From contig NZ_OZ251603.1 in NCBI RefSeq assembly GCF_965243865.1, positions 2,418,001-2,482,000 of the forward strand: DNA of 64,000 bases. Reading direction: 5' to 3'. Position numbers and translations under genes: made by a program. This stretch comes from Hyphomicrobium_A sp965243865 (GTDB lineage Bacteria > Pseudomonadota > Alphaproteobacteria > Rhizobiales > Hyphomicrobiaceae). Numbering within the stretch: the first letter of the stretch is position 1; each line of letters begins with the position of its first letter. Under the pieces are notes generated by a model. It saw nothing but the letters and a program-made list of their open reading frames with translations. It ran no database searches and had not been told where the DNA came from. Positions 55,379 to 63,774 of the stretch are shown one piece after another.

Positions 55379-56530
55379 ATGACCACCCCGCGTTTGGGCA
55401 CTTTGTCGGCGTTTCTGATGACAGCGCTCCTTTTCGGAGCTGAGCCAGCCGCCGCGGTGATGACCGACGCACCCAAGCCCGCCCAACCCAGCAAGTTCAA
55501 CGTCGAGACCTTCGCGGAGGGACTCGAGCACCCTTGGGGCATGCAGTTCCTGCCTGATGGACGCCTTCTCGTCACCGAGCGCCCAGGCCGCATGCGCCTC
55601 ATTTCCAAGGAGGGCAAGCTCTCGCCACCCGTCGGCGGCGTGCCCGAGGTGGCAGCTGTTGGTCAGGGCGGCCTGCTCGACGTCCTGCTCGCACCGGACT
55701 TCGCCTCGAGCGGCGTCATCTATTTCTCGTACGGCGAGCCGCGCGAGGACGGCAAGAACGCCACCTCCGTCGCCCGCGCCAAGCTCGTCTTCGATGGCGA
55801 CACGGCGAAGCTCGAGGACGTCAAAGTCATCTTCCGCCAGCAGCCAGCCATTTCGAGTGGCCACCACTTCGGCTCGCGTCTCGTCTGGGCCAAGGACGGC
55901 ACGCTCTTCATCACCACGGGCGAGCGCAACAAGCTTCGAGCCGAGGCGCAGAACCCCGCTAACGATATCGGCAAGGTCATCCGCATCAATGCCGATGGCT
56001 CCATCCCCGATGACAATCCCAAACTCCCCGGCTGGTCGCCCGAGGTCTGGTCGATCGGCCACCGCAACATTCAGGGCGCGGCCATCCGCCCCGACAATGG
56101 CAAGCTCTATACGGTCGAGCACGGCGCCCGCGGCGGCGATGAACTGAACCACCCGGAAGCCGGCAAGAACTACGGCTGGCCCATCATCACCTATGGCATC
56201 GACTATTCGGGCCTGCCGATCGGGGAGGGCTCTGAGAAAGAGGGCATGGAGCCCGCGGTCTATTATTGGGTCCCCTCGATCGCCACCTCGGGCCTCGCGT
56301 TCTACAACGGCGACCTGTTCCCCGAATGGAAGGGCAACGCCTTCGTCGGCGGCCTGGCCGGCACGCAGCTGCACCGTCTCGTCTTCGATGGCGATGATGT
56401 TATCGCCGCCGAGCCGCTGCTGCGCGAGAAGGTGAAGCGCATCCGCGACGTGCGCCAAGGCCCCGACGGCGCCCTCTGGCTCCTCACCGACGACGACGGC
56501 GAGGTGCTTCGTCTGACGCCGCCAAAATAG
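55379..56530 (+). CDS. PQQ-dependent soluble aldose dehydrogenase (YliI-type)
   Basis: 383 aa from ATG 55379, with a signal peptide (LSAFLMTALLFGAEPAAA), so periplasmic. The GSDH/sorbosone-dehydrogenase six-blade propeller pattern is clear: LEHPWGMQFLPDGRLLVTERPGRMRL, GGLLDVLLAPDF, SGHHFGSRLVWAKDGTLF, EVWSIGHRNIQGAAI and EHGARGGDELN. The substrate is likely an aldose but unproven. GGAGA precedes the ATG. It diverges from dapF. Confidence 0.9.
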   Translation: MTTPRLGTLSAFLMTALLFGAEPAAAVMTDAPKPAQPSKFNVETFAEGLEHPWGMQFLPDGRLLVTERPGRMRLISKEGKLSPPVGGVPEVAAVGQGGLLDVLLAPDFASSGVIYFSYGEPREDGKNATSVARAKLVFDGDTAKLEDVKVIFRQQPAISSGHHFGSRLVWAKDGTLFITTGERNKLRAEAQNPANDIGKVIRINADGSIPDDNPKLPGWSPEVWSIGHRNIQGAAIRPDNGKLYTVEHGARGGDELNHPEAGKNYGWPIITYGIDYSGLPIGEGSEKEGMEPAVYYWVPSIATSGLAFYNGDLFPEWKGNAFVGGLAGTQLHRLVFDGDDVIAAEPLLREKVKRIRDVRQGPDGALWLLTDDDGEVLRLTPPK

Positions 56531-56634
56531 CGGGTTGAGACAACATGCGCCCGCGGGTAAGGGAACCTTGGCGGATGGTTGCGACTTGAGGATAATCGCG
56601 GGAGCTGACCCCGCGGCTTATCGAAAGACCACCT

Positions 56635-56883
56635 ATGAGCGACGCTGCCAGCTCTCCAGTTCCGATATCCCGCGCCAGTCGCAGGCTGCTACAACTCTCG
56701 TTGGTCACGCCCCGTCCGTGTCGCTGCTGCGGTGGCTGCATCTGTCTCACCCGCGCCGAGCGCAAATCCCTGCGGCGGGTGACGAAAATCGCCCGCCAGT
56801 GGCGCCGCCGTGTGCGCCGCGAGGCCAAGGAAGCCGCCCAGGCACGGGCCGAGCAGCAGAATTTGGGCGGGATTTCCCGCTAG
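56635..56883 (+). CDS. Small Cys-rich hypothetical protein (doubtful)
   Basis: 82 aa. A CRCCGGCICL cluster in the middle could bind a metal, and the rest is basic and helical (LTRAERKSLRRVTKIARQWRRRVRREAKEAAQARA). It resembles nothing I know. There is no strong ribosome site, and the overlapping reverse frame is also open, so coding is uncertain. It lies about 100 bp after the sugar dehydrogenase and 219 bp before ffh. Confidence 0.35.
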   Translation: MSDAASSPVPISRASRRLLQLSLVTPRPCRCCGGCICLTRAERKSLRRVTKIARQWRRRVRREAKEAAQARAEQQNLGGISR

Positions 56884-57101
56884 ACGCGCCCCAGGTTGAC
56901 AGAAACGGCCCCCCGAGGGCATTGTCCGCCCCAATCACGACGGCCCTGACTTCAGAGCCGCCGCCCTGTGCGCTCTCGCCATGTCGAGGGAATGATGCAG
57001 GGGGGTCAACATCCGCCAGCGCGTTGCGCCCGCGGATGCCATTTTCGTTTGGGCCAACGGATCTCCCCCGGAGATCCTGCACCCGCTGGTGAAGGACGAG
57101 C
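56884..57101 (+). promoter_or_regulatory. ffh upstream region with a candidate promoter
   Basis: TTGACA at 56896-56901 is followed 18 nt later by CATTGT (56920-56925), a plausible housekeeping promoter about 180 nt upstream of the ffh ATG. No SRP-RNA-like sequence (GGTCAGGTCCGG...) was found here. No other gene is supported. Confidence 0.4.
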
Positions 57102-58682
57102 ATGTTCCAATCGCTGTCAGACCGCCTGTCGGGCATTCTCGACAAGCTGACGCGCCGCGGTGCTCTCACCGAGAGCGACGTCGCCGAGGCGATGCGCGAG
57201 GTGCGCCGCGCCCTGCTCGAAGCCGACGTGGCCCTCGATGTCGTGCGCGACTTCATCGAGAAGGTGAAGGCGAAGGCGATTGGCCAGGAGGTTCTGCGCT
57301 CCGTCACGCCGGGCCAGATGGTCGTCAAGATCGTCAACGACGAGCTCGTCGCCATGCTGGGTTCGGAGAACTCGGCCATCGACCTGCACGCCGCGCCTCC
57401 GGTGGCGATCATGATGGTGGGCCTGCAGGGCTCCGGTAAAACCACCACCACCGCGAAGATCGCCAAGCGCCTCACCGATCGCGACAAGAAAAAAGTGCTG
57501 ATGGCCTCGCTCGATACGCGGCGCCCCGCAGCACAGGAGCAGCTCCGCATTCTCGGCGAGCAGACCGGCGTCGATACGCTGCCGATCGTTGCTGGTCAGA
57601 CGCCGCAGCAGATTGCCAAGCGCGCGCTCGATGCGGGCAGGCTCGGCGGCTACGACGTCGTCATGCTCGACACGGCGGGCCGCATCCATATCGACGAAGA
57701 GCTGATGCGCGAATCCGCGGAGGTGCGCGACATCGCCACCCCGCACGAAACGCTGCTCGTTGCTGACAGCCTCACCGGCCAGGACGCCGTCAACGTTGCC
57801 AAGTCGTTCGACGAGCGCGTCGGCATCACCGGCATCGTTTTGACGCGTGCCGACGGCGATGCCCGCGGTGGCGCTGCGCTCTCCATGCGCGCCGTCACCG
57901 GCAAGCCGATCAAGCTGCTCGGCGTCGGCGAGAAGTGGGACGAGCTCGAAGACTTCCATCCCTCGCGCGTCGCCTCACGCATTCTCGGCATGGGCGACGT
58001 CGTCAGCCTCGTCGAGAAGGCCGCCCAGACCATCGACGCCGAGAAGGCGACGAAGATCGCCGAGAAGATGAAGAAGGGCATCTTCGATCTCGACGACATG
58101 GCCGAGCAGCTGAAGCAGATGCAGCGCATCGGCGGCATGTCCGGTGTGCTCGGCATGCTGCCCGGCATGGGCAAGATCAAGAACCAGATTGCCGAGGCCA
58201 ACCTCGACGACAGCATCCTCAAGCGCCAGCACGCCATCATCACCTCGATGACGCCGCATGAGCGTCGCAACCCGAAGGTGCTCGACGCCAAGCGCAAGCG
58301 CCGCATCGCGGCCGGCTCGGGCACCAAGGTCGAGGACGTCAACAAGCTCGTCAAAATGCACCGCCAGATGGCGGACATGATGAAGTCGCTCGGCAAGAAC
58401 CGCGGCATGCTCAACCGCCTCGTCGGCGGCGGCGGTCGCGGTGCCGGTCCGAGCGAAGCCGAGATGGCCGCCATGCAGGAAGAGCTGGGGCGGCTCGATC
58501 CTAAGGCGCTCGAGCAGCTTCCGCAGGAGCTGCGCGACGCGATCCCCAAAGGCGGTGGTCTGCCGAAGGGACTGCCTGGCCTCACCGGCGGCATTCCAAG
58601 GCTCCCCGGGTTGGGGGGCGGCCTCCCCGGCCTCGGCGGCGGCCTACCGAAATTCCCTGGTCTCCCGGGAAAGAAAAAGTAG
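57102..58682 (+). CDS. ffh: Signal recognition particle protein Ffh
   Basis: GTPase and signal-sequence receptor. The protein is 526 aa. The NG domain has GLQGSGKTTTTAKIA (about 107-121), DTAGRIHIDEELM and TRADGDARGGAALS. The M domain has MQRIGGMSGVLGMLPGM and the RNA-binding SMTPHERRNPKVLDAKRKRRIAAGSG. The C-terminus carries an unusual Gly-Leu-Pro repeat tail (GGGLPKGLPGLTGGIPRLPGLGG). It is the first gene of an ffh-rpsP-(GrlR-like)-rimM run. Confidence 0.97.
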   Translation: MFQSLSDRLSGILDKLTRRGALTESDVAEAMREVRRALLEADVALDVVRDFIEKVKAKAIGQEVLRSVTPGQMVVKIVNDELVAMLGSENSAIDLHAAPPVAIMMVGLQGSGKTTTTAKIAKRLTDRDKKKVLMASLDTRRPAAQEQLRILGEQTGVDTLPIVAGQTPQQIAKRALDAGRLGGYDVVMLDTAGRIHIDEELMRESAEVRDIATPHETLLVADSLTGQDAVNVAKSFDERVGITGIVLTRADGDARGGAALSMRAVTGKPIKLLGVGEKWDELEDFHPSRVASRILGMGDVVSLVEKAAQTIDAEKATKIAEKMKKGIFDLDDMAEQLKQMQRIGGMSGVLGMLPGMGKIKNQIAEANLDDSILKRQHAIITSMTPHERRNPKVLDAKRKRRIAAGSGTKVEDVNKLVKMHRQMADMMKSLGKNRGMLNRLVGGGGRGAGPSEAEMAAMQEELGRLDPKALEQLPQELRDAIPKGGGLPKGLPGLTGGIPRLPGLGGGLPGLGGGLPKFPGLPGKKK

Positions 58683-58728
58683 CTCTCAACACCAACACAT
58701 CGAAACAACACACGAAGGAAAGAACGCA

Positions 58729-59109
58729 ATGTCCGTCAAGATTCGCCTCGCCCGCGGTGGCGCCAAGAAGCGCCCCTACTACTACGTCGTCGTCGCTCAC
58801 GGCACCTCGCCGCGCGATGGCCGCTACATCGAGCAGGTCGGCACCTTCAACCCGATGCTCAAGAAGGACGACGAGAACCGCGTGAAGCTGAACCTCGACC
58901 GCTGCAAGCATTGGCTCTCGGTCGGTGCGCAGCCGACGGATCGCGTTGCTCGCTTCCTCGATGCCGCCGGTCTGATGAAGCGCACGGCCTCGAACAACCC
59001 CGCCAAGGCCAAGCCGAAGAAGAAGCGCCTGGAGCGCGAGGCTGCACAGGCCGAGAAGGCCGCCAAGGCCGCCGAAGCTGCTGCCGCCGCTGCTGCCTCG
59101 GCCGAGTAA
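58729..59109 (+). CDS. rpsP: 30S ribosomal protein S16
   Basis: 126 aa from ATG 58729 with GAAGGAAAGAA upstream. IRLARGGAKKRPYYYVVVAHGTSPRDGRYIEQVGTFNP is the S16 signature, split here by normal family variation. The C-terminal tail beyond residue 90 is an Ala/Lys/Glu extension common in alphaproteobacterial S16. It follows ffh after 46 bp. Confidence 0.97.
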   Translation: MSVKIRLARGGAKKRPYYYVVVAHGTSPRDGRYIEQVGTFNPMLKKDDENRVKLNLDRCKHWLSVGAQPTDRVARFLDAAGLMKRTASNNPAKAKPKKKRLEREAAQAEKAAKAAEAAAAAAASAE

Positions 59110-59175
59110 GGCTCGCGCGCATTCACCTGCGCGTGCCGATAACGCCATGTTCAACCTTGGCGTGCAACATCTCCC

Positions 59176-59199
59176 CGGCGAGGCATCAGCGCCTCGCCG
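59176..59199 (+). other. Hairpin between rpsP and the GrlR-like gene
   Basis: A 9-bp perfect stem CGGCGAGGC/GCCTCGCCG has a 6-nt loop (ATCAGC) and no T-run. It lies just before the GrlR-like gene and may be an mRNA processing or attenuation element. Confidence 0.45.
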
Positions 59200-59205
59200 A
59201 GGGGG

Positions 59206-59574
59206 ATGGCAGGTATGCTTGAGAACGGCCTCTACGCGCTTCGCTTTGCAGCTTCGCTCAATGGCGAGCCCGAGGAAGGCCGTGGCCTCGCCGTACTGCG
59301 TGACGGCAAGGTGCTGGGCTCCGATCCGATGGGCGCGGTGTTCTCCGGCACCTACGAGTTCGACGCCAGGCGCAACCTCAACAAGGTTCGCCTGCAGCTC
59401 GAAATACCCGCCGGCGGCATCCTCATCACCGGCTTCACCGCAGGTCCCGAAGGCGCCAGTCTCGACGTAGTCGGCGCTTTCGCCGATGCTTCCGGCGATG
59501 GCTCCGCGTTTCTGCAGATCGACGGGGCTCCCCTCGGCGTGCAGATCAGGTACCTTGGCCCGCCGCCAACCTAG
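59206..59574 (+). CDS. Small protein resembling GrlR-type regulators
   Basis: 122 aa. The pattern GLYALRFAASL...EGRGLAVLRDGKVLGSDPMGAVFSGTY is like the beta-barrel GrlR fold (G-Y-x-F, G-x-G-x-x-x-L-x-D-G-x-x-x-G-x-D, then Y-x-G-x-Y). The C-terminal half is less like GrlR. GrlR represses type III secretion genes in enteropathogens, but many alphaproteobacteria carry relatives of unknown function. rimM starts one base after its stop, so it belongs to the rpsP-rimM operon. The family call is tentative. Confidence 0.6.
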   Translation: MAGMLENGLYALRFAASLNGEPEEGRGLAVLRDGKVLGSDPMGAVFSGTYEFDARRNLNKVRLQLEIPAGGILITGFTAGPEGASLDVVGAFADASGDGSAFLQIDGAPLGVQIRYLGPPPT

Positions 59575-60147
59575 ATGAATCCCACGGCCCTGATGACCGA
59601 CCAAAGACAGCGCGTTCTGCTCGGCCGCATCGTCACCGTGCACGGCATTCGGGGTGATGTCGTCATTGACAGCCACACCGGCGAGCCGGCCGACATCGGT
59701 GCCTACGGCCCCTTGCAGTCCGCGGACGGCGCGAAGGAATTCAAGCTCAAGGTCCTGCGCGTCACACCAAAGGGCGTCGTTGCCCACATCGCCGGAGTCG
59801 ACGACCGCAATGGTGCTGAAGCGCTGCGCGGCACCGACCTCTACGCGCACCGTGACAGCCTGCCCGCCGCTGCAGAAGGCGAGTACTATTACGCCGATCT
59901 CGAAGGCCTTCGCGTCGACAACGAAGCCGGCGAGGCGCTCGGCACGGTCATCGCGGTTCAAAACTACGGCGCCGGCGACCTGCTTGAAGTGAAGCTCGCC
60001 GGAGAGCGCGGCACCGAGCTCATACCCTTCACGGATGCGTACGTCCCCACCGTCGACATCCCCGGCGGCCGCGTCGTCGTGATCATGCCCGTCTCGACCG
60101 ACGACGAGGACGATGAGGGCGCGCCGGACGAGGCCGAGCCGGCCTGA
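59575..60147 (+). CDS. rimM: Ribosome maturation factor RimM
   Basis: Assists 30S head assembly by binding S19. The protein is 190 aa. The N-terminal barrel has LLGRIVTVHGIRGDVVIDSHTG, and the PRC-barrel half has GEYYYADLEGLRVDNEAGEALGTVIAVQNYGAGDLLEV. The tail is acidic (DDEDDEGAPDEAEP). trmD usually follows rimM but does not here; the next gene is an unrelated membrane protein. Confidence 0.94.
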   Translation: MNPTALMTDQRQRVLLGRIVTVHGIRGDVVIDSHTGEPADIGAYGPLQSADGAKEFKLKVLRVTPKGVVAHIAGVDDRNGAEALRGTDLYAHRDSLPAAAEGEYYYADLEGLRVDNEAGEALGTVIAVQNYGAGDLLEVKLAGERGTELIPFTDAYVPTVDIPGGRVVVIMPVSTDDEDDEGAPDEAEPA

Positions 60148-60280
60148 ACTCCATTCGCCCTGTCGGCGAACGGTGCGACAACTTTACCGAGTGACGCGAC
60201 ATTCAGCCGAAGCGCCCTCTGGCGGCAGGCCTCGTTACCATCCTAATATCGCGGCCATCGCCGCCAGAGATGGAGAGACC

Positions 60281-60817
60281 ATGGCGCACGCGACGCATGA
60301 GGGACCAGCCGAGGTCCGTCGACATGGCAGTACTGATGCGGTCAGCAATCCGCTGCTAGCCAGGCTGCCCGTTGCGCTCACCACTCCCTGGGCATGGTTC
60401 GCCGCCTTCAGCGCCGCCAGTTTTCTCATCAACAATCAGATGCTTTTTGATTCCAGGTACGCCGAGCTTGCCGCTCACGGCTTCATCGGCGCCTGTGCCG
60501 TTCTCGCCGGCAAGTTCGCCGTCGGTCGCATCCGCCACTTGGTAACTTGGTTTGGCCCGCATCGGTATGCCAACGGCGTCGTTGCCTCGGCCACCATCAT
60601 CGTTGCAGTGCTTGGCTCGCTCATCGGCTTTCAAGCAGCGACGCTTTACACGCGAGAGATGGTCAGCTCTGGAGCCAACCGACTTGCAACGATGCAGCGT
60701 CAGAGGGAATGGCTGAAGGAAAAGACCAAGACCAATCTCATCCGGCCTGATCATCCCTACCACTTGGGCATCCCCAAGTATCAGTACATAAATCTATCTT
60801 CGCCGCCCGCGCGCTGA
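60281..60817 (+). CDS. Hypothetical membrane protein
   Basis: 178 aa from ATG 60281 (GAGAGACC before it). Hydrophobic helices lie near residues 34-52, 60-80 and 100-120 (VVASATIIVAVLGSLIGFQ). The cytoplasmic-looking end is basic. No known family is recognised. It occupies the place where trmD would be expected. Confidence 0.65.
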   Translation: MAHATHEGPAEVRRHGSTDAVSNPLLARLPVALTTPWAWFAAFSAASFLINNQMLFDSRYAELAAHGFIGACAVLAGKFAVGRIRHLVTWFGPHRYANGVVASATIIVAVLGSLIGFQAATLYTREMVSSGANRLATMQRQREWLKEKTKTNLIRPDHPYHLGIPKYQYINLSSPPAR

Positions 60818-60843
60818 GACCTGATCGCCAGTAGTGCCAGCGC

Positions 60844-62124
60844 CTACACCCGCTCGCCCTTGAGCAGGCGCGGCAGCTCTCCCGTAAGGCCTGCCGCCTC
60901 GGCGACGAAGAAGCGCTTCAGCGCGGGCACGCGGTCGACGATACCAAGCCCTGCTTCGCGCACCGAGCGCAGCAGCGTCACGTCGTTGCCGAACAGCCGG
61001 TTGATTGCATCGAACGTGCCGGCTGAGATCGCCGAGTCGAAACGGCGCCAGCGCTCATAGCGCTTCAGCCCTTCCGCGTTGCCGGCACCAAATCCGCAGC
61101 GCACGCTCTCCGCCACCATCTCCGTCAGCGCCGCGACATCGCGCAGGGCGAGGTTTAGTCCCTGACCGGCAATCGGATGCACGCCATGTGCTGCATCGCC
61201 GACCAGGGCAAAACGCGGGCCTACGTAGCGACGTGCAAGGTGCAGCTCCAGCGGCCACGACTGCCGCGGCCCCGCTAGGCTCACACGCCCGAGCTTGCCA
61301 CCGAAACGCTTCTCCACCTCGGCGAGAAAGCCGGCATCGTCGAGCGACATGATGCGTTTTGCTTCACGTGAATCCTCGGTCCACGTGATGCATGATCGGT
61401 TGCCGGTGAGCGGCAGGATGGCGAATGGCCCGCCGGGAAGAAAGTGCTGCACCGCGCGCGCGCCGTGCGGCCGGTCGTGCTGCACGGTGGTGACGATACC
61501 CGTTTGAGGATAGCTCCAGCCGATCACCTTGATGTCGGCAGCTTCGCGTAGAGCCGAGCGGCGCCCGTCGGCCGCAACGACCAGCGCCGCCATGATCTCA
61601 CCTCCGTCAGCAAGGGTAAGCCGCGCACCCCCATCTTCGGCGACGAACCCGTTCGCCTCCGCGGGCGCCAGCAGCGTGATCCCGCTTCGCGCCGCCGCTG
61701 CGCTGCGTAGAGCCCGCCACAGGGGTTCAACCGGCAGGATATGCGTCGCCGCCTCCCCGGCATCGGTCACGTTGTCGTAGGCGAGCAGCACCGGCCGGAC
61801 GCCGGCTTCGAGAGCCGAATCGGTGATGTCGATGCCATCGACCGGCTGCGCCTCGGCGGCGACCTGCCCCCACACGCCGATCGCGTCCAGCAGATGGCGT
61901 GAGGCGGCCGACAGCGCGAACGCCCTCGCGTCCGGGCGGGGCTCTGCCGTCGCCACGCGATCGATGATGGCGATTTTGAACTCGGGCCCGAGCGCATCGG
62001 CGAGCGCTGAGGCCAGAGCTAGTCCGGCGAAGCTCGCCCCTGAAATCGCGACATCGAAGCTGAGGGCCGGTTGCGCCCCGTCTTGTCGCGCCCCGTCTTG
62101 TCGCGCCGTGTCTCGTTGCGCCAT
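60844..62124 (-). CDS. FAD-dependent ubiquinone-biosynthesis-type hydroxylase (UbiH/UbiF family)
   Basis: 426 aa. The first Rossmann strand is DVAISGASFAGLALASALA (a variant GxSxxG). DARAFALSAASRHLL and ALVGDAAHGVHPIAGQGLNLALRDVAAL are the family's FAD motifs. It most likely hydroxylates the ubiquinone ring; which position is undecided. The N-terminal ARQDG is encoded by two exact 15-bp tandem repeats (62075-62089 and 62090-62104). Confidence 0.87.
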   Translation of the reverse strand: MAQRDTARQDGARQDGAQPALSFDVAISGASFAGLALASALADALGPEFKIAIIDRVATAEPRPDARAFALSAASRHLLDAIGVWGQVAAEAQPVDGIDITDSALEAGVRPVLLAYDNVTDAGEAATHILPVEPLWRALRSAAAARSGITLLAPAEANGFVAEDGGARLTLADGGEIMAALVVAADGRRSALREAADIKVIGWSYPQTGIVTTVQHDRPHGARAVQHFLPGGPFAILPLTGNRSCITWTEDSREAKRIMSLDDAGFLAEVEKRFGGKLGRVSLAGPRQSWPLELHLARRYVGPRFALVGDAAHGVHPIAGQGLNLALRDVAALTEMVAESVRCGFGAGNAEGLKRYERWRRFDSAISAGTFDAINRLFGNDVTLLRSVREAGLGIVDRVPALKRFFVAEAAGLTGELPRLLKGERV

Positions 62125-62235
62125 GTCTCGTCCGGAAGTCTGGGGCTAAGGTGCGGTGATTAGGGGCAGAAGTGGCACCTATCCTACGCCAGCATCCCTA
62201 CACCCGCCACCATCTGAAGATTCCAGCGAGGCCCC

Positions 62236-63135
62236 ATGCCGAACGATGACGCGGCGCCGCAAAGCGCGCTCCACGACCTCCTCAGGACGCTCGACCTCGA
62301 ACCCATCGAGGACAACCTCTTCCTCGGCCCGCGCGGCATAGAGGGCTGGCAGCGTGTCTTCGGGGGGCAGGTGCTCGGGCAATCGCTGGTGGCCGCGGCA
62401 CGCACCGTAGAGCCCGGCCGGCTGATGCACTCCCTGCACGGCTACTTCCTGCTCGCCGGCGATCCCGCGCGTCCAATCCTCTACGATGTCGAGCGCATCC
62501 GCGACGGCGGCAGCTTCACCACCCGGCGGGTTAAGGCGATTCAGCACGGCCGCCCCATCTTCTCGATGAGCAGCTCGTTTCACAAGGCCGAGCCGGGTTT
62601 CGAGCACCAGGCCCCGATGCCCGATTTGCCCCCACCGGAGGCCCTTCCCAACCCCAAGGACGTCATCGACCAGCACATCGATGCACTGCCGCCAGCCATG
62701 CGTAGCTACTGGAGCCGCGAGCGCCCCATCGAGATGCGCGCCCCCGACCTGTCGCGTTATCTCACTCGCGAGAAGAAGCCGCCCGCCCAGAGCATCTGGA
62801 TCAGGGCCAACGGCACGCTCCCCGATGATCCGGTCATTCATCAGGCAGTTCTCGCCTATGCCTCTGATTTCACCCTTCTCGACACCGCGCTGATCGCGCA
62901 CGGCAAGCTGCTGTTCGACGCCGACGTGCAACTCGCCAGCCTCGACCACGGCATCTGGTATCACCGCCCGTTCCGGGCCGACGAATGGATGCTTTACGTC
63001 CAGGACAGCCCCAGTGCCTTCGGCGCACGCGGGTTCTGCCGCGGCAGCATCTACGCCCGCGACGGTCAGCTCGTTGCCTCCGTGGTCCAGGAAGGACTCA
63101 TGCGGCAGCGCACGTCAGCATTTGTGCCCAATTGA
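62236..63135 (+). CDS. tesB: Acyl-CoA thioesterase II (TesB)
   Basis: Double hot-dog thioesterase hydrolysing acyl-CoA. The protein is 299 aa. RVFGGQVLGQSLVAAARTV and RLMHSLHGYFLLAGDPARPI are N-terminal family motifs. The C-terminal SLDHGIWYHRPFRADEWMLYVQDSPSAFGARGFCRGSIYARDGQLVASVVQEGL is the second hot-dog signature, of which the key catalytic Asp, Thr and Gln positions are expected to be present. It diverges from the hydroxylase gene over 111 bp. Confidence 0.95.
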   Translation: MPNDDAAPQSALHDLLRTLDLEPIEDNLFLGPRGIEGWQRVFGGQVLGQSLVAAARTVEPGRLMHSLHGYFLLAGDPARPILYDVERIRDGGSFTTRRVKAIQHGRPIFSMSSSFHKAEPGFEHQAPMPDLPPPEALPNPKDVIDQHIDALPPAMRSYWSRERPIEMRAPDLSRYLTREKKPPAQSIWIRANGTLPDDPVIHQAVLAYASDFTLLDTALIAHGKLLFDADVQLASLDHGIWYHRPFRADEWMLYVQDSPSAFGARGFCRGSIYARDGQLVASVVQEGLMRQRTSAFVPN

Positions 63136-63256
63136 TGAGCAGTCGACACCATTTGCCTAATTGATACGCAGTTAGCGGGTGCAAAACCGCAGGTCGCCTG
63201 AAAACGCGGCAGACTTTTTCGTGCGAATCCAACTGGTTGCTCAAGCATCACCAACT

Positions 63257-63272
63257 TGGCACGCGTCTTGAC
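63257..63272 (+). promoter_or_regulatory. Weak sigma-54-like promoter before glnK
   Basis: TGGCAC-GCGTC-TTGAC resembles the sigma-54 consensus TGGCAC-N5-TTGC(A/T) except that the -12 GC is GA. It lies about 100 nt upstream of the glnK ATG. glnK-amtB operons are normally NtrC/sigma-54 controlled, so the position is right even though the -12 match is imperfect. Confidence 0.35.
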
Positions 63273-63375
63273 TCCGTTTTCAACGGTCAAGGGTCCGGTC
63301 AACGGCCAATTCGACCAGAACCAAGACGAAATGTTCGCTGCAGCAGCGGTGAATGCGTCAGGGAGAGGGACACGC

Positions 63376-63714
63376 ATGAAGTTGATCACGGCAATCATCA
63401 AACCCTTCAAGCTCGAGGAGGTTCGCACTGCGCTGACCGACCTTGGTCTCCAGGGAATGACGGTCACAGAAGTCAAAGGCTACGGACGCCAGAAGGGGCA
63501 CACCGAGATCTATCGCGGCGCTGAGTACGCCGTGAGCTTTCTTCCAAAGATCAAGGTGGAGGTGGTTGTTCCGTCGGCTCAAGTCGACAAGGCGCTGGAG
63601 GCGATCCAACGCGCTGCCAAGACTGGCCAGATCGGCGACGGCAAGATCTTCGTTTCACCCATCGAGCACACCGTACGCATCCGCACCGGCGAGGCAGACG
63701 ATAACGCGCTTTGA
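63376..63714 (+). CDS. glnK: P-II nitrogen regulatory protein GlnK
   Basis: 112 aa from ATG 63376 (GGAGAGGGAC before it). The T-loop KGHTEIYRGAEY contains the uridylylated Tyr51, and KIKVEVVVP and GKIFVSP are the B- and C-loop parts. Sitting just before amtB, it is the GlnK rather than GlnB type and would bind AmtB to block ammonium uptake at high nitrogen. Confidence 0.95.
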   Translation: MKLITAIIKPFKLEEVRTALTDLGLQGMTVTEVKGYGRQKGHTEIYRGAEYAVSFLPKIKVEVVVPSAQVDKALEAIQRAAKTGQIGDGKIFVSPIEHTVRIRTGEADDNAL

Positions 63715-63774
63715 GCGGGCTCCGTCGTTTAGGGCGCAGTCCAAGTACTACAGGAAGGGAAGGGGAGTTTCAGG

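Noticed and set aside
55325..56458. Upstream extension of dapF (frame open for 378 more codons)
   Set aside because: The extension is antisense to the PQQ dehydrogenase gene, and the DapF N-terminus aligns with ATG 55324.
56747..57550. Reverse-strand frame across the ffh start
   Set aside because: No recognisable domain, Ser/Arg-rich, overlaps the certain ffh N-domain.
61363..61372. TTCACGTGAA core inside the UbiH-type gene, like parS
   Set aside because: Only the 10-bp core matches; both outer arms differ (TGC...TCC), it is 50 kb from the par region, and a 10-mer palindrome can occur by chance in coding DNA.
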